In this document: piece by piece, positions 7,754 through 15,183 of the stretch
Layout of the letters: every line of letters begins with the position of its first letter
Position numbering within the stretch: position 1 is the first letter of the stretch
DNA from: Lachnospiraceae bacterium
GTDB lineage: Bacteria; Bacillota; Clostridia; Lachnospirales; Lachnospiraceae
DNA length: 64,000 nt
Direction of reading: 5' to 3'
NCBI GenBank assembly: GCA_017465475.1
Contig: JAFTWC010000035.1
Coordinates: 124,001-188,000, forward strand
Notes under the pieces: model-generated
What the model was told of the DNA's origin: nothing
Seen by the model: the letters and a program-made list of their open reading frames with translations, nothing else
The model's database searches: none
Made by a program: the position numbers and the translations under genes

Positions 7754-9733
7754 CTATAAAACCTTATACGTTTTCTCATATTCCGCCAGTGGCATCGGTT
7801 TTGCATAATAATAGCCTTGAATCAAATCACATTCCTGTTCCGTCAGAAAATCCACTTGTTCTCTGCTCTCGATTCCTTCCGCCACAATCTTCATATTCAA
7901 CTTCTTCGCAAGATTAATTACTTCAGAAACAATCAACATTCCTCTTTCTAAAGATTCGGTTCCCCGGAAGAAATCCGCATCAATTTTCAATACATCAATA
8001 GACAATTCCTTCAAAGAATTCAACGAAGAATAGCCTGCTCCGAAATCATCCATAGAAACTAAGAACCCGGCGTTTCGCAACTTTTGTACTGTAGAAAGTA
8101 ACACTTGCTTATCATCAAAAAATGCACTTTCGGTCAATTCCAGTTCAATCACATCATGGGGAACCTGATATCGGTCCACAATTTCACAAATATGTTCTGC
8201 CAAATCTTCTCTTGTAAAGTGTGCTCTGGATACATTTACCGAAATCGGCACTACGTTCCAACCTTCCGCAATCCACTTCGCCTGTTGTTTGGCAACCTCC
8301 TCTATCATAAAATCATCTAACTTTAAAATAAAACCGTTCTTTTCAAAAATCGGAATAAACTTATTCGGTGGAACAAAGCCTTCGGTAGGATGAATCCAGC
8401 GAACCAAAGCCTCCGCTCCGCCGAGCTTTTCTTCCCCGGTACTGAACTTTGGTTGTAGATATACTTGAAACTCCTTGTTTATCAAGGCACGTTCCATGTC
8501 ATCTTCCACTTTACGTTCCCAAATACGTTGCTTATTCATCTCAATATTAAAGAATGCAATACGTTGTTCCTTGTCATCTCCATGTAATTCTCTTGCAAGC
8601 ACAGCATTATTATACATTTCTTCTACATCTGTAGAGCCTTGTTCTACCTCACAAACGCCGAAACGGAACTTCAATTTGATATTGAGAAATGTCTCATCTA
8701 ACATTTGCGCCATTTCTTCCAATCTGGACGCCAACTCCAACTCTTCCGTGTAGTATAAAAGCATACCAAAATCCGCTTTTTCGTAATGTGCCATCACTTC
8801 ATTCTTTCGGATTTTCTTTTTCACTGCACCATAAATCCGTTCAATCAACTCTTCCCCTTTGTTAATACCGAAACAGGTACAAAAGCTTCTGTATTTCTGC
8901 ATACGAAGGTGAACTACGGCATAATTACGCTTTCCTGACTTTTTCTTTATAAGTTTTGTACTTTTCTTTGTGAAATACAACCAGTTTTCACCGCCGGTCA
9001 GCATATCCATGTAAATAATTTTAGAGGTACGTCCCTGATTTACAATTACACTGATAAAAGAAATGATATACCACAAGGAAAAAATAACAACCAACACCAC
9101 AAGTAATGCCATGATAAGAAGCATCATCTGTACATCATAACCGTAAATCGTCAAATTATTTAATACACAAACCGTGGTTTCACCGGTAGGAATCAAAAAC
9201 CAAATTTTAAATTCCAATACGGCCTTATTGTTATCTCGAAGTACATGCAAAAAGTCTAATTGATAGAACAAGGCTTCATTTAATCTTAAAGAACCGGAAT
9301 CATCAAAATAAATTACATTTTCATCCTCTTCCATAATGATATCAACAAAGGCTTTATTTCCTGCAAAAACCAAATCTCCCCTCAATGCATTCCCCAAATC
9401 CGGATACTGACCGTTATCGGACCATATTTTGTCCCCGTTTTTGTCTACAACACTGATTCCCTCGATTTCATCCATTACATCCATATAAAGGAGCACTTTA
9501 TTTTCCGGATTCAATAACAAACTTCCGTCATCTTCCAGAAAAAAATTAGCAACCTTCGTGGAATTCTCGTACCCTTCCGTAAGTTTCCGATTCGTAACCT
9601 CTAAAATCACGGCAGCAATTCCGAATACAACCACCATAAAAAATATAATAACAATCAAAGCAAACCCCACAATAGAAGGCCAAATTCGTTTCTTTTTCAG
9701 TTGTTTTACTCTGTCTTCTTTTGTTTTTCCCAT
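7754..9733 (-). CDS. Membrane c-di-GMP phosphodiesterase with degenerate GGDEF and intact EAL domain
   Basis: 659 residues. A cytoplasmic basic stretch is followed by a membrane segment near residues 20-45, an extracytoplasmic sensor of about 160 residues and a second membrane segment. The GGDEF domain has lost its signature (YEKADF stands where GGDEF is expected), so it should not synthesise c-di-GMP. The EAL domain keeps EALVRW, SVNVSR, ELTESAF, DDFGAGYSS, the lysine in VLKID, AEGIE and QGYYYAKP, so hydrolysis of c-di-GMP is likely. The ATG at 9733 is preferred over the GTG at 9787, which lies within a few bases of the predicted transcription start and has no binding site. The NlpC/P60 gene follows directly. 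Confidence 0.9.
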   Translation of the reverse strand: MGKTKEDRVKQLKKKRIWPSIVGFALIVIIFFMVVVFGIAAVILEVTNRKLTEGYENSTKVANFFLEDDGSLLLNPENKVLLYMDVMDEIEGISVVDKNGDKIWSDNGQYPDLGNALRGDLVFAGNKAFVDIIMEEDENVIYFDDSGSLRLNEALFYQLDFLHVLRDNNKAVLEFKIWFLIPTGETTVCVLNNLTIYGYDVQMMLLIMALLVVLVVIFSLWYIISFISVIVNQGRTSKIIYMDMLTGGENWLYFTKKSTKLIKKKSGKRNYAVVHLRMQKYRSFCTCFGINKGEELIERIYGAVKKKIRKNEVMAHYEKADFGMLLYYTEELELASRLEEMAQMLDETFLNIKLKFRFGVCEVEQGSTDVEEMYNNAVLARELHGDDKEQRIAFFNIEMNKQRIWERKVEDDMERALINKEFQVYLQPKFSTGEEKLGGAEALVRWIHPTEGFVPPNKFIPIFEKNGFILKLDDFMIEEVAKQQAKWIAEGWNVVPISVNVSRAHFTREDLAEHICEIVDRYQVPHDVIELELTESAFFDDKQVLLSTVQKLRNAGFLVSMDDFGAGYSSLNSLKELSIDVLKIDADFFRGTESLERGMLIVSEVINLAKKLNMKIVAEGIESREQVDFLTEQECDLIQGYYYAKPMPLAEYEKTYKVL

Positions 9734-9799
9734 AAAACCACCGATGTCCCTTTCACAAGTTCCGTCTGTATAACTGTTTTCTTTCACCGTGTTATGTTA

Positions 9800-9828
9800 A
9801 TTGTACCACAATTCTTATGGAAACACAA
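9800..9828 (-). promoter_or_regulatory. Promoter of the EAL-NlpC/P60 operon
   Basis: On the minus strand TTGTGT (9823-9828), 17 bases, TACAAT (9800-9805). Its position immediately after a terminator separates the phosphodiesterase operon from the PHP gene and supports the downstream ATG as the start. Confidence 0.65.
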
Positions 9829-9875
9829 ACAGAAAATAGGCCTCGTCTTCGTTAATGTCCCGAAGGCAGGCCTAT
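9828..9875 (-). terminator. Terminator after the PHP phosphatase gene
   Basis: ATAGGCCT...CCTTCG pairs with CGAAGACGAGGCCTAT around a short loop, followed on the minus strand by TTTTCTGTTTGTG. It lies directly beyond the stop codon of the gene at 9879. Confidence 0.75.
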
Positions 9876-9878
9876 CTG

Positions 9879-10697
9879 TTAATCTTCTTTTGTTATCCGA
9901 ACCATTCGTGGTACACGATTATGAAACAATGTTATTTCTTCAAATCCCGCCTCGACAATTACAGCGACGGCATCTTTTATGTATGCGCCCACATTCTGAG
10001 ACTTATGTGCATCCGAACCGATAGTAATCATCCGCCCACCTAATTCCCGATAACGTCGAATAATGCTTGGATGCGGTAACACATGTCCTCCTCTGTCAAT
10101 TCCGGAAGTATTTACTTCAATTCCCTTTCCCCTCTTGATAATCTCACATAGTATCTTATCAAACAATTCCGGAAACAACTCATAAGGAAACGTGTTATCC
10201 TCGTAATGAAGTCCTTTTGCAATATACCCGATATGACTGACACAGTCATATTGTGCTGTAAGTCTTTCATCCGTAACAGACATATATACCGTTTCAAGAT
10301 ATCTTTTATATGCTGTAATCTTATCTTGTCCCCGCTTTGATTCCGGCACCCCGCAATCCAGTCCGTCCACACAATGAGTACTCAGTAAAACATAGTCAAA
10401 GTTCTGTTTCGCCAAAACCTCAGCTGTTTGTTCCACAGTATCCGAAATATATCCTACTTCGACTCCTTTTCCAATATGTATGTCCGGATACTTCTTTCTT
10501 AACATAGAAATAGTTTTCTCCATCCCATCAAAATTCGGAATTTTATCATACATTTCCATGTGATGTCCCAAGTCCATATGCTCCGTAAAACAAAGTTCCG
10601 TAACTCCCAATGCGATTGCTGCGCGAACAGCCTCCTCCGGGGACATCTTAGAATCCGGCGAAAATAACGAATGTACATGATAATCCGGTAACACCAT
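9879..10697 (-). CDS. PHP-domain histidinol-phosphatase (HisJ-like)
   Basis: 272 residues. The PHP metal-binding motifs are visible: DYHVHSLFS at residue 5, FTEHMD near 40, GVEVGY near 80, STHCVDG near 110, then SHIGY and a C-terminal GSDAHK. This set fits the HisJ branch, which removes phosphate from L-histidinol phosphate in histidine synthesis. No other his genes are nearby, so the substrate is not fixed by context and could be another phosphate ester. It follows the putative pyrophosphatase gene by 47 bases and is ended by the terminator at 9828-9875. Confidence 0.82.
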   Translation of the reverse strand: MVLPDYHVHSLFSPDSKMSPEEAVRAAIALGVTELCFTEHMDLGHHMEMYDKIPNFDGMEKTISMLRKKYPDIHIGKGVEVGYISDTVEQTAEVLAKQNFDYVLLSTHCVDGLDCGVPESKRGQDKITAYKRYLETVYMSVTDERLTAQYDCVSHIGYIAKGLHYEDNTFPYELFPELFDKILCEIIKRGKGIEVNTSGIDRGGHVLPHPSIIRRYRELGGRMITIGSDAHKSQNVGAYIKDAVAVIVEAGFEEITLFHNRVPRMVRITKED

Positions 10698-10744
10698 CGT
10701 ATTCTTCTCCTTTTAGAAAACACTTTTATTTATGTAACTTACGG

Positions 10745-11194
10745 TCACTTTTCCTTCTTTTTAGTGAAAAACTCAGTAATCACCTCTTCTGCTTTTTCTC
10801 TTCCGTACCAGCCCTCGCCTTTCTCTTTATCTGCTCTCGGATACAGACGACGTAAATCTTCCTGCTCGGTATCGGGAAGCTCCGAAATATCGTCCACCTC
10901 ACGATCTATACGTACACTAACCAGTTTGTGGTCTCCGTCACTGCGATAAAACACACCGATAAGTTTTACCTTGTCTTCCTCTCCCAAGGCATACTCTTTA
11001 TCAGTCATAACAATTACATCCAGATGGTCACAAGGCGGGGTTCCGGACTCTTTTATCCAACCATAGGGCTGTTTAAAATTCCTGGCATGAGGTAAGCTTT
11101 CCATCGGCTTTTCAATAAAAGAATCGGTTTCCGCAATATACTTCATACGATTAGGATACGCATATGTCTGCTCAATTTTAGCAGTAAAAATCAT
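10745..11194 (-). CDS. Putative inorganic pyrophosphatase-like protein
   Basis: 149 residues, cytoplasmic. The segment YGWIKESGTPPCDHLDVIVMT resembles the acidic signature of family I pyrophosphatases (usually DxDPxDV), and KVKLIGVFYRSDGDHKLVSV resembles the following conserved strand with its DGDxK motif. The aspartates are less complete than in the classic enzyme and the protein is shorter than the usual 170-180 residues, so the substrate could differ. The start at 11194 is preceded by AAGGAGG. It may be read from the MerR-type promoter at 11407-11437, about 210 bases upstream. Confidence 0.55.
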   Translation of the reverse strand: MIFTAKIEQTYAYPNRMKYIAETDSFIEKPMESLPHARNFKQPYGWIKESGTPPCDHLDVIVMTDKEYALGEEDKVKLIGVFYRSDGDHKLVSVRIDREVDDISELPDTEQEDLRRLYPRADKEKGEGWYGREKAEEVITEFFTKKKEK

Positions 11195-11287
11195 AGGGAT
11201 AACCTCCTTTGTCGGTTGTTCATATTCCTTTTTATAAAGAAATTTTATCTTACTTCAAAAGAGATGTCTTGACTTTTTGCGTAAATA

Positions 11288-11437
11288 TCAAATCAGCTTT
11301 TTTCGGTAAATCTCATATCCATTCGATAGCAGTTCCTCTACTGACGTCCCCATGTATTGTCTGTATTCTTCATAAAACCCTCCGTCATATGTACGATTCT
11401 TATAACAGAATACACCTTGCCCCAGGGGTAAGGTCAA
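11288..11437 (-). other. Short open frame of 49 codons after the MerR-type promoter, possible gene remnant
   Basis: Reading from TTG at 11437 to a TGA at 11288-11290 gives a peptide with protein-like composition in its second half (FYEEYRQYMG, then SVEELLSNGYEIYRKK). An in-frame stop lies just upstream of the TTG, so no longer protein is possible. A different frame inside it has a good ribosome binding site (GGAGGG, 4 bases, ATG) but only 11 codons. It may be the decayed end of a gene once controlled by the promoter, or a small peptide starting at the internal ATG of codon 29. I do not recognise it. Confidence 0.3.
11407..11437 (-). promoter_or_regulatory. MerR-type promoter with 19-base spacer and central dyad
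   Basis: On the minus strand TTGACC (11432-11437) and TATTCT (11407-11412) are separated by 19 bases, longer than the usual 17. The spacer and -35 box contain a 21-bp dyad, ACCTTGCCCC-A-GGGGTAAGGT (11414-11434), with one mismatched pair. This arrangement is typical of promoters activated by DNA-distorting MerR-family regulators. No MerR gene lies in the window. It begins 3 bases after the stop codon of the GNAT gene. Confidence 0.75.
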
Positions 11438-11440
11438 TAG

Positions 11441-11899
11441 CTATATACTATTTTTCAGAGATAAAATAAACTTCTGATTCGGGTAATTAAACTCTATCGT
11501 AAGTTCACCTTCTTCAAATCCGTATTTCCTATACAATGCCCTCGGTGCAATCCCTTTTTCGTCTCCCTCACGAAACGTAGAAACCGTGATTTCCCGGCTT
11601 TTATCAAGCTCATTTAATGCAGTTTCTAACAACATTGACGCAATTCCGCATCGTCTGTACTCCGGCGAAACCGCAAGACAGCAAATCATATTATGTCCAC
11701 GTGAAAACAACATAACACCAACAATTTCATTATCCTCTTTCACACAAATAGCCTGTCGCTTCTCCATAAAACGGAGTACTGTTGATTTGTGCTCCTCCCG
11801 GCTTTCCTTTTTCTCTAATCCCGGAAACTGAGGTGCCACACACTCAACCACCTTCATCCATGCAGCAATATCCGATGCTGTTCCGAATAAAACCTCCAT
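11441..11899 (-). CDS. GNAT family N-acetyltransferase
   Basis: 152 residues. The acetyl-CoA binding motif of the GNAT fold is visible as LAVSPEYRRCGIASMLLETAL (residues about 75-95, with the RRCGIA pyrophosphate loop), followed by TVSTFREGD and ALYRKYGFEEGE, the usual C-terminal strand. The substrate cannot be predicted. Its start codon shares one base with the stop codon of the NUDIX gene (TAATG), so translation is probably coupled. It is the last gene of the operon that starts at 14551. Confidence 0.85.
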   Translation of the reverse strand: MEVLFGTASDIAAWMKVVECVAPQFPGLEKKESREEHKSTVLRFMEKRQAICVKEDNEIVGVMLFSRGHNMICCLAVSPEYRRCGIASMLLETALNELDKSREITVSTFREGDEKGIAPRALYRKYGFEEGELTIEFNYPNQKFILSLKNSI

Positions 11900-12384
11900 T
11901 AACTTTCCCTCTCGTTGGTAACAATATGTACGATTTCTTTTGGCATCTTACTCAAATACTCCTTCATAAAGGTCGGATATGCCACGTGTTTATCAAGTTC
12001 TTCAATGGGAATCCAGTACATATTCTCCTTAAATCCGCCGGTATAGCTGTTACTGTTGAGCGCCTTCGTTCCCCGTGGCTTCATCAAAAAATAAAATGCC
12101 ACCTCATGACATAAAAGTCCTTCCACAGCTCCGTCCCCGTCAAAGAAATTCTCATGTATCACCGCCAGCCGGTCCACCTCGTACTGCACACCGGTTTCTT
12201 CGAACACTTCTCTTACGACAGCATCCTCTGCCGTCTCGTTCATATGGACTCCCCCACCGATGGAATAATAGTAATGATCCCGTTCGTTTCCGGCAAACAA
12301 GACACAACCTTCTTCCACAATAATCGCTGCCGCCCGGTACCGGAACCAATTATTCTCTTTTTCAAATCCGCAGTCGTACTTCAT
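11899..12384 (-). CDS. NUDIX hydrolase
   Basis: 161 residues. The NUDIX box is complete: GGGVHMNETAEDAV followed by REVFEETG (about residues 43-65), with the metal-binding glutamates in place. The family hydrolyses nucleoside diphosphates linked to another moiety. The C-terminal part (NMYWIPIEEL) is the usual NUDIX end strand and helix. It lies 12 bases after the ComB-like gene and overlaps the next GNAT gene by one base. The substrate is unknown. Confidence 0.9.
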   Translation of the reverse strand: MKYDCGFEKENNWFRYRAAAIIVEEGCVLFAGNERDHYYYSIGGGVHMNETAEDAVVREVFEETGVQYEVDRLAVIHENFFDGDGAVEGLLCHEVAFYFLMKPRGTKALNSNSYTGGFKENMYWIPIEELDKHVAYPTFMKEYLSKMPKEIVHIVTNERES

Positions 12385-12396
12385 GTTATCCTCCTA

Positions 12397-13092
12397 TCAT
12401 ACAAATTCTCGCTTTGTGATAAATCCCAATTCATCCTTCTCAATTCTGATAACAAACGGAAACTTGTCATACTTTACGCACATAAAGAAGTCTTCTTTCG
12501 GATAAATCTCCTGTCTGTTTTCATCAAAAAAATGTTCTCCTCCATACCTCTGAAGGTCTGCAACACGTTGTTCAAAATCAGGTAGTTCCACACCTTCCAC
12601 CAGGCTCTTGATATATTCTGCGCAAAGCTCGTCCTCTGCCGCCGGACGCACGCCCGCGTTTCCCATACAAACTAACGAAACCGTCTCCGGATTCTTTTTC
12701 TTTATGTACTCTGCCACTGCCTTTGCATTTACAAGGCTTCCCGTAATAATCTCTGCTGCCTTCGTAGCATTTACGATGCCCTGGGTACCCGCACTGGTGG
12801 TATGAAGGATGGTCTTCCCCTTTACCGCGTCCGGTAGAACCGTAGACGGCGAATTTCCAAAATCAAAACCGTCGCACTTCTTTCCGTTGCGTTCGCCGAT
12901 TAACACGCTGTCCGGTATTTCTTCATGCAATGCAAACGCATCTTCCACTGACCCGATGGGACGAATTTCCTTTACTCCCATGTCGTATAAATAGCACTCC
13001 AAAGAGATTGCACGAAATACATCGATAATCACCGTCAGACCTTCTGCCTGTTTTGCACCTTCAATTAAATGTAAAATGTTTATCTTGCTCAT
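12397..13092 (-). CDS. ComB-like 2-phosphosulfolactate phosphatase family protein
   Basis: 231 residues. Conserved ComB segments are visible: VIIDVFRAIS at residue 21, LIGERNGKKCDGFDFGNSP near 64, TTSAGTQGI near 98, and CMGNAGVRPAAEDELCAEYI near 142. ComB removes phosphate from 2-phosphosulfolactate on the way to coenzyme M in methanogens, and the family is also widespread in bacteria that make no coenzyme M. No other sulfolactate genes are here, so the true substrate is open. The start overlaps the stop of the upstream GNAT gene by 4 bases (ATGA). Confidence 0.85.
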   Translation of the reverse strand: MSKINILHLIEGAKQAEGLTVIIDVFRAISLECYLYDMGVKEIRPIGSVEDAFALHEEIPDSVLIGERNGKKCDGFDFGNSPSTVLPDAVKGKTILHTTSAGTQGIVNATKAAEIITGSLVNAKAVAEYIKKKNPETVSLVCMGNAGVRPAAEDELCAEYIKSLVEGVELPDFEQRVADLQRYGGEHFFDENRQEIYPKEDFFMCVKYDKFPFVIRIEKDELGFITKREFV

Positions 13093-13748
13093 TTATTTGC
13101 GCTCCTGTATTCTGTGATTGTAATATGAAACTTAGTACACGGATCCGGCATGTCCGGCGTAAAACCGGTTGCCTTATAAATGCTTTGGGCACGAAGGTTA
13201 TTCTCCTTTGTTCCCAGATACAAATACGGTGTCTCAAAAACCTCAAAGGCCAGTTTCTGCGCCAAAGAAAGAGTTTCCTTACCATAGCCCTTCCCTTTCT
13301 CTATCAAAGCAATTCGCTTTAATTCCAGCTTCTCCTGTACCGTCCTCATTCCATGGAAAATAAGAAGTCCGATTGGTGTCCCGTCCGTCTTTTCAATCAC
13401 AGTCTGCAAGAAATTTTCATCTCCGAACTTTGCAATTCGCCAGCCTAACGGCCAATTTGCTACCCATGGTGCGTTATCCGCATCCAATTCCACCGACTGC
13501 ATAAAATCCGCATCCGCAATCCGGGCTTTCCGAATTACCAAACGATCTCCTCGAATCAGTTCTTCCCTCTCGTTACTGTCTTGCTTGATTCCGTTTAAAA
13601 AGTCTCTTTCGAGAAACTCTTCAAAAGTGGCAAGTTCCTCCGGAGTACTGTTTTTTCCATATCCGTTCTTATGTATCTCCATATATTCATTGTAAGCCGC
13701 CGCATAGCGCGGATTCGCTGATAAAATGGTTGTTAATTCGCTGTTCAT
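13089..13748 (-). CDS. GNAT family N-acetyltransferase
   Basis: 219 residues. The N-terminal 70 residues are an extra helical region (TILSANPRYAAAYNEYMEIH). The GNAT domain follows, with LIRGDRLVIRKAR, an acetyl-CoA loop in LIEKGKGYGKETLSLA, and a final LGTKENNLRAQSIYKATGF. Such RimJ/RimL-like proteins acetylate amines of proteins or small molecules; the target here is unknown. It follows the TIGR04076 gene by 15 bases with AAGGAGG before the start, and overlaps the ComB-like gene by 4 bases. Confidence 0.85.
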   Translation of the reverse strand: MNSELTTILSANPRYAAAYNEYMEIHKNGYGKNSTPEELATFEEFLERDFLNGIKQDSNEREELIRGDRLVIRKARIADADFMQSVELDADNAPWVANWPLGWRIAKFGDENFLQTVIEKTDGTPIGLLIFHGMRTVQEKLELKRIALIEKGKGYGKETLSLAQKLAFEVFETPYLYLGTKENNLRAQSIYKATGFTPDMPDPCTKFHITITEYRSANK

Positions 13749-13763
13749 ACACTCCTCCTTACG

Positions 13764-14114
13764 CTACTCAAAAAACTTCCCCTGATAAAAGTTTTCATTT
13801 TCTAACTTTTTTGCCGTAATCCGGAACAACACACATCCGTCAGGACACATCACAACCTTGCTATACTCACTGTCTCCGCCGATATTAATCAAGTTTCCTC
13901 CGCTACGAACCGCCTCCATAATCGGAAACAGCAAAGTCATGGTTTTTGAGCAAATACCTTCCCCCTGCGCGTTTACAGGACAACCGTATGTACATGTATA
14001 CTTATCTCCGATTTGTTCTCCGTTTCTGCAAAATCGCTCTGTTTCATCATTGTCTTTGTTAAATCCAATCACTTCAATTTCCCATTCGTATTCTTCGTCG
14101 TACCATTTTTTCAT
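13764..14114 (-). CDS. TIGR04076 family protein
   Basis: 116 residues, cysteine-containing and cytoplasmic. The family core is clear: EIGxKYTCTYGCPVNA-type segment (here IGDKYTCTYGCPVNA), ICSKTM, MEAVRSGGNL and MCPDGCVLF. Function is not known; the conserved cysteines (TYGCPV, GICSK, VMCPDG) suggest metal binding or redox activity, which is my inference. The ATG at 14114 is chosen because AGGAGG precedes it by 6 bases; an ATG at 14120 lies inside that binding site. The start overlaps the cupin stop codon by 4 bases (ATGA). Confidence 0.85.
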   Translation of the reverse strand: MKKWYDEEYEWEIEVIGFNKDNDETERFCRNGEQIGDKYTCTYGCPVNAQGEGICSKTMTLLFPIMEAVRSGGNLINIGGDSEYSKVVMCPDGCVLFRITAKKLENENFYQGKFFE

Positions 14115-14551
14115 AGGCATCCTCCTCTGTTTCCTGTGAACAAATCAGACTTAATATCGCTCAATAACCCATCCAACTCCTCACACCCGTTCCAATCCTC
14201 GTCTGTTGTCCCGTACTTAATCGTATGTAAAATTGCATCATCACTCAGTTTCACATTATGAGGGACGCCTAACGGAATCAACATACTGTCATTCTCACAA
14301 AGTTTTTTTATCTGTACTTCATGATCAATGAGCAAGGCTATGAAAACTACACCCTTTTCTACCAGATAAAACTCTTGCTTCTGATAATGCACATGAGACT
14401 TCTGCCAGCCATTGTGCTCGGTACTTTTTGTCATAATATAAGAACTGCCGTGGTCACTCACCAACCGAAAGCGCAACTCTCCATTATCCATCTCGTGGTG
14501 AACGGTATGTATTCCATATTTTTTTGCTTCTTTATCGGATAATTGTTTCAT
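14111..14551 (-). CDS. Cupin-fold protein
   Basis: 146 residues forming a single small beta-barrel. Cupin motif 1 appears as KSHVHYQKQEFYLVEKG and motif 2 as MLIPLGVPHNVKLSDDA, with two histidines and a glutamate positioned to bind a metal. The family covers sugar-nucleotide epimerases, dioxygenases and pure binding proteins, so function is not fixed. It is the first gene of a six-gene operon (cupin, TIGR04076, GNAT, ComB-like, NUDIX, GNAT) with spacings of 15 bases or less or small overlaps, and a promoter at 14590-14618. Confidence 0.8.
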   Translation of the reverse strand: MKQLSDKEAKKYGIHTVHHEMDNGELRFRLVSDHGSSYIMTKSTEHNGWQKSHVHYQKQEFYLVEKGVVFIALLIDHEVQIKKLCENDSMLIPLGVPHNVKLSDDAILHTIKYGTTDEDWNGCEELDGLLSDIKSDLFTGNRGGCL

Positions 14552-14589
14552 GATTACTCCTTAACAGATTCCTATTCGTTACCATATTT

Positions 14590-14618
14590 ATTGTACCCTA
14601 CCTTATGCCTCTTTTCAA
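14590..14618 (-). promoter_or_regulatory. Promoter of the cupin operon
   Basis: On the minus strand TTGAAA (14613-14618), 17 bases, TACAAT (14590-14595), about 40 bases before the cupin start. Confidence 0.65.
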
Positions 14619-14663
14619 CATCAAAAAGTAGCATAAATACTCCCTTTATCCTCAAAAAAATAT

Positions 14664-15161
14664 TTAATATTCTGCTAAATCCGTAAACATTACACCATTT
14701 CCGTCTGCAACTCCCACATAGACCTTATCATTCTTTCTTCCTGTAGTCAAATAATGCTCTATCATATATTTTGCAGAATACGGCATCGGCAGTTCGGATA
14801 TCTCACTTAATTCAAACCATTTTAAGTCACCTTCATCGGAAACCAGCCCTGTTAAGTACTCATCCTTCAGATTTGCAAAGAAATAATAATTCTGTCTGAT
14901 TTCCCCGTTTGTTCTTCGTAGTGTAATATATCGAAGGCTTATATCGGAAAGCATTTCTTCCGTTACAGACAATTCTTCCTGCATTTCACGAAGCGCGCAT
15001 GCTTTCGCATCATTCAGTTCCCATTCTTCGAAATGTCCGCCGGCAGATGCAATCCATGTATTATTTACAACCTTAGAACCTTTGCGATATAACAAAAGAA
15101 TTTTATTATTGTTTAAAAGATAAATTCCTGCCGTATTTCTTAGTTTTACAGTATTTTCCAT
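14664..15161 (-). CDS. NUDIX hydrolase (MutT-like)
   Basis: 165 residues. The NUDIX box is present as AGGHFEEWELNDAKAC followed by REMQEELSV, with the tail VSDEGDLKWFELSEI. Compared with the canonical box the spacing is intact, and the first glycine pair and REMQEE are kept. A role in clearing damaged nucleotides or another nucleotide derivative is possible but not shown. It lies 22 bases after the methyltransferase gene and is probably in the same transcript; the cupin operon downstream has its own promoter. Confidence 0.88.
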   Translation of the reverse strand: MENTVKLRNTAGIYLLNNNKILLLYRKGSKVVNNTWIASAGGHFEEWELNDAKACALREMQEELSVTEEMLSDISLRYITLRRTNGEIRQNYYFFANLKDEYLTGLVSDEGDLKWFELSEISELPMPYSAKYMIEHYLTTGRKNDKVYVGVADGNGVMFTDLAEY

Positions 15162-15183
15162 TATTTTCCTCTTTTCTGAACGT

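Noticed and set aside
7754..9733. Active diguanylate cyclase
   Set aside because: The GGDEF signature is replaced by YEKADF, so the nucleotide-binding loop is not intact; only the EAL domain keeps its catalytic residues.
11195..11440. Riboswitch upstream of the pyrophosphatase-like gene
   Set aside because: The only strong signal is the MerR-type promoter; the rest shows no multi-helix fold or terminator.
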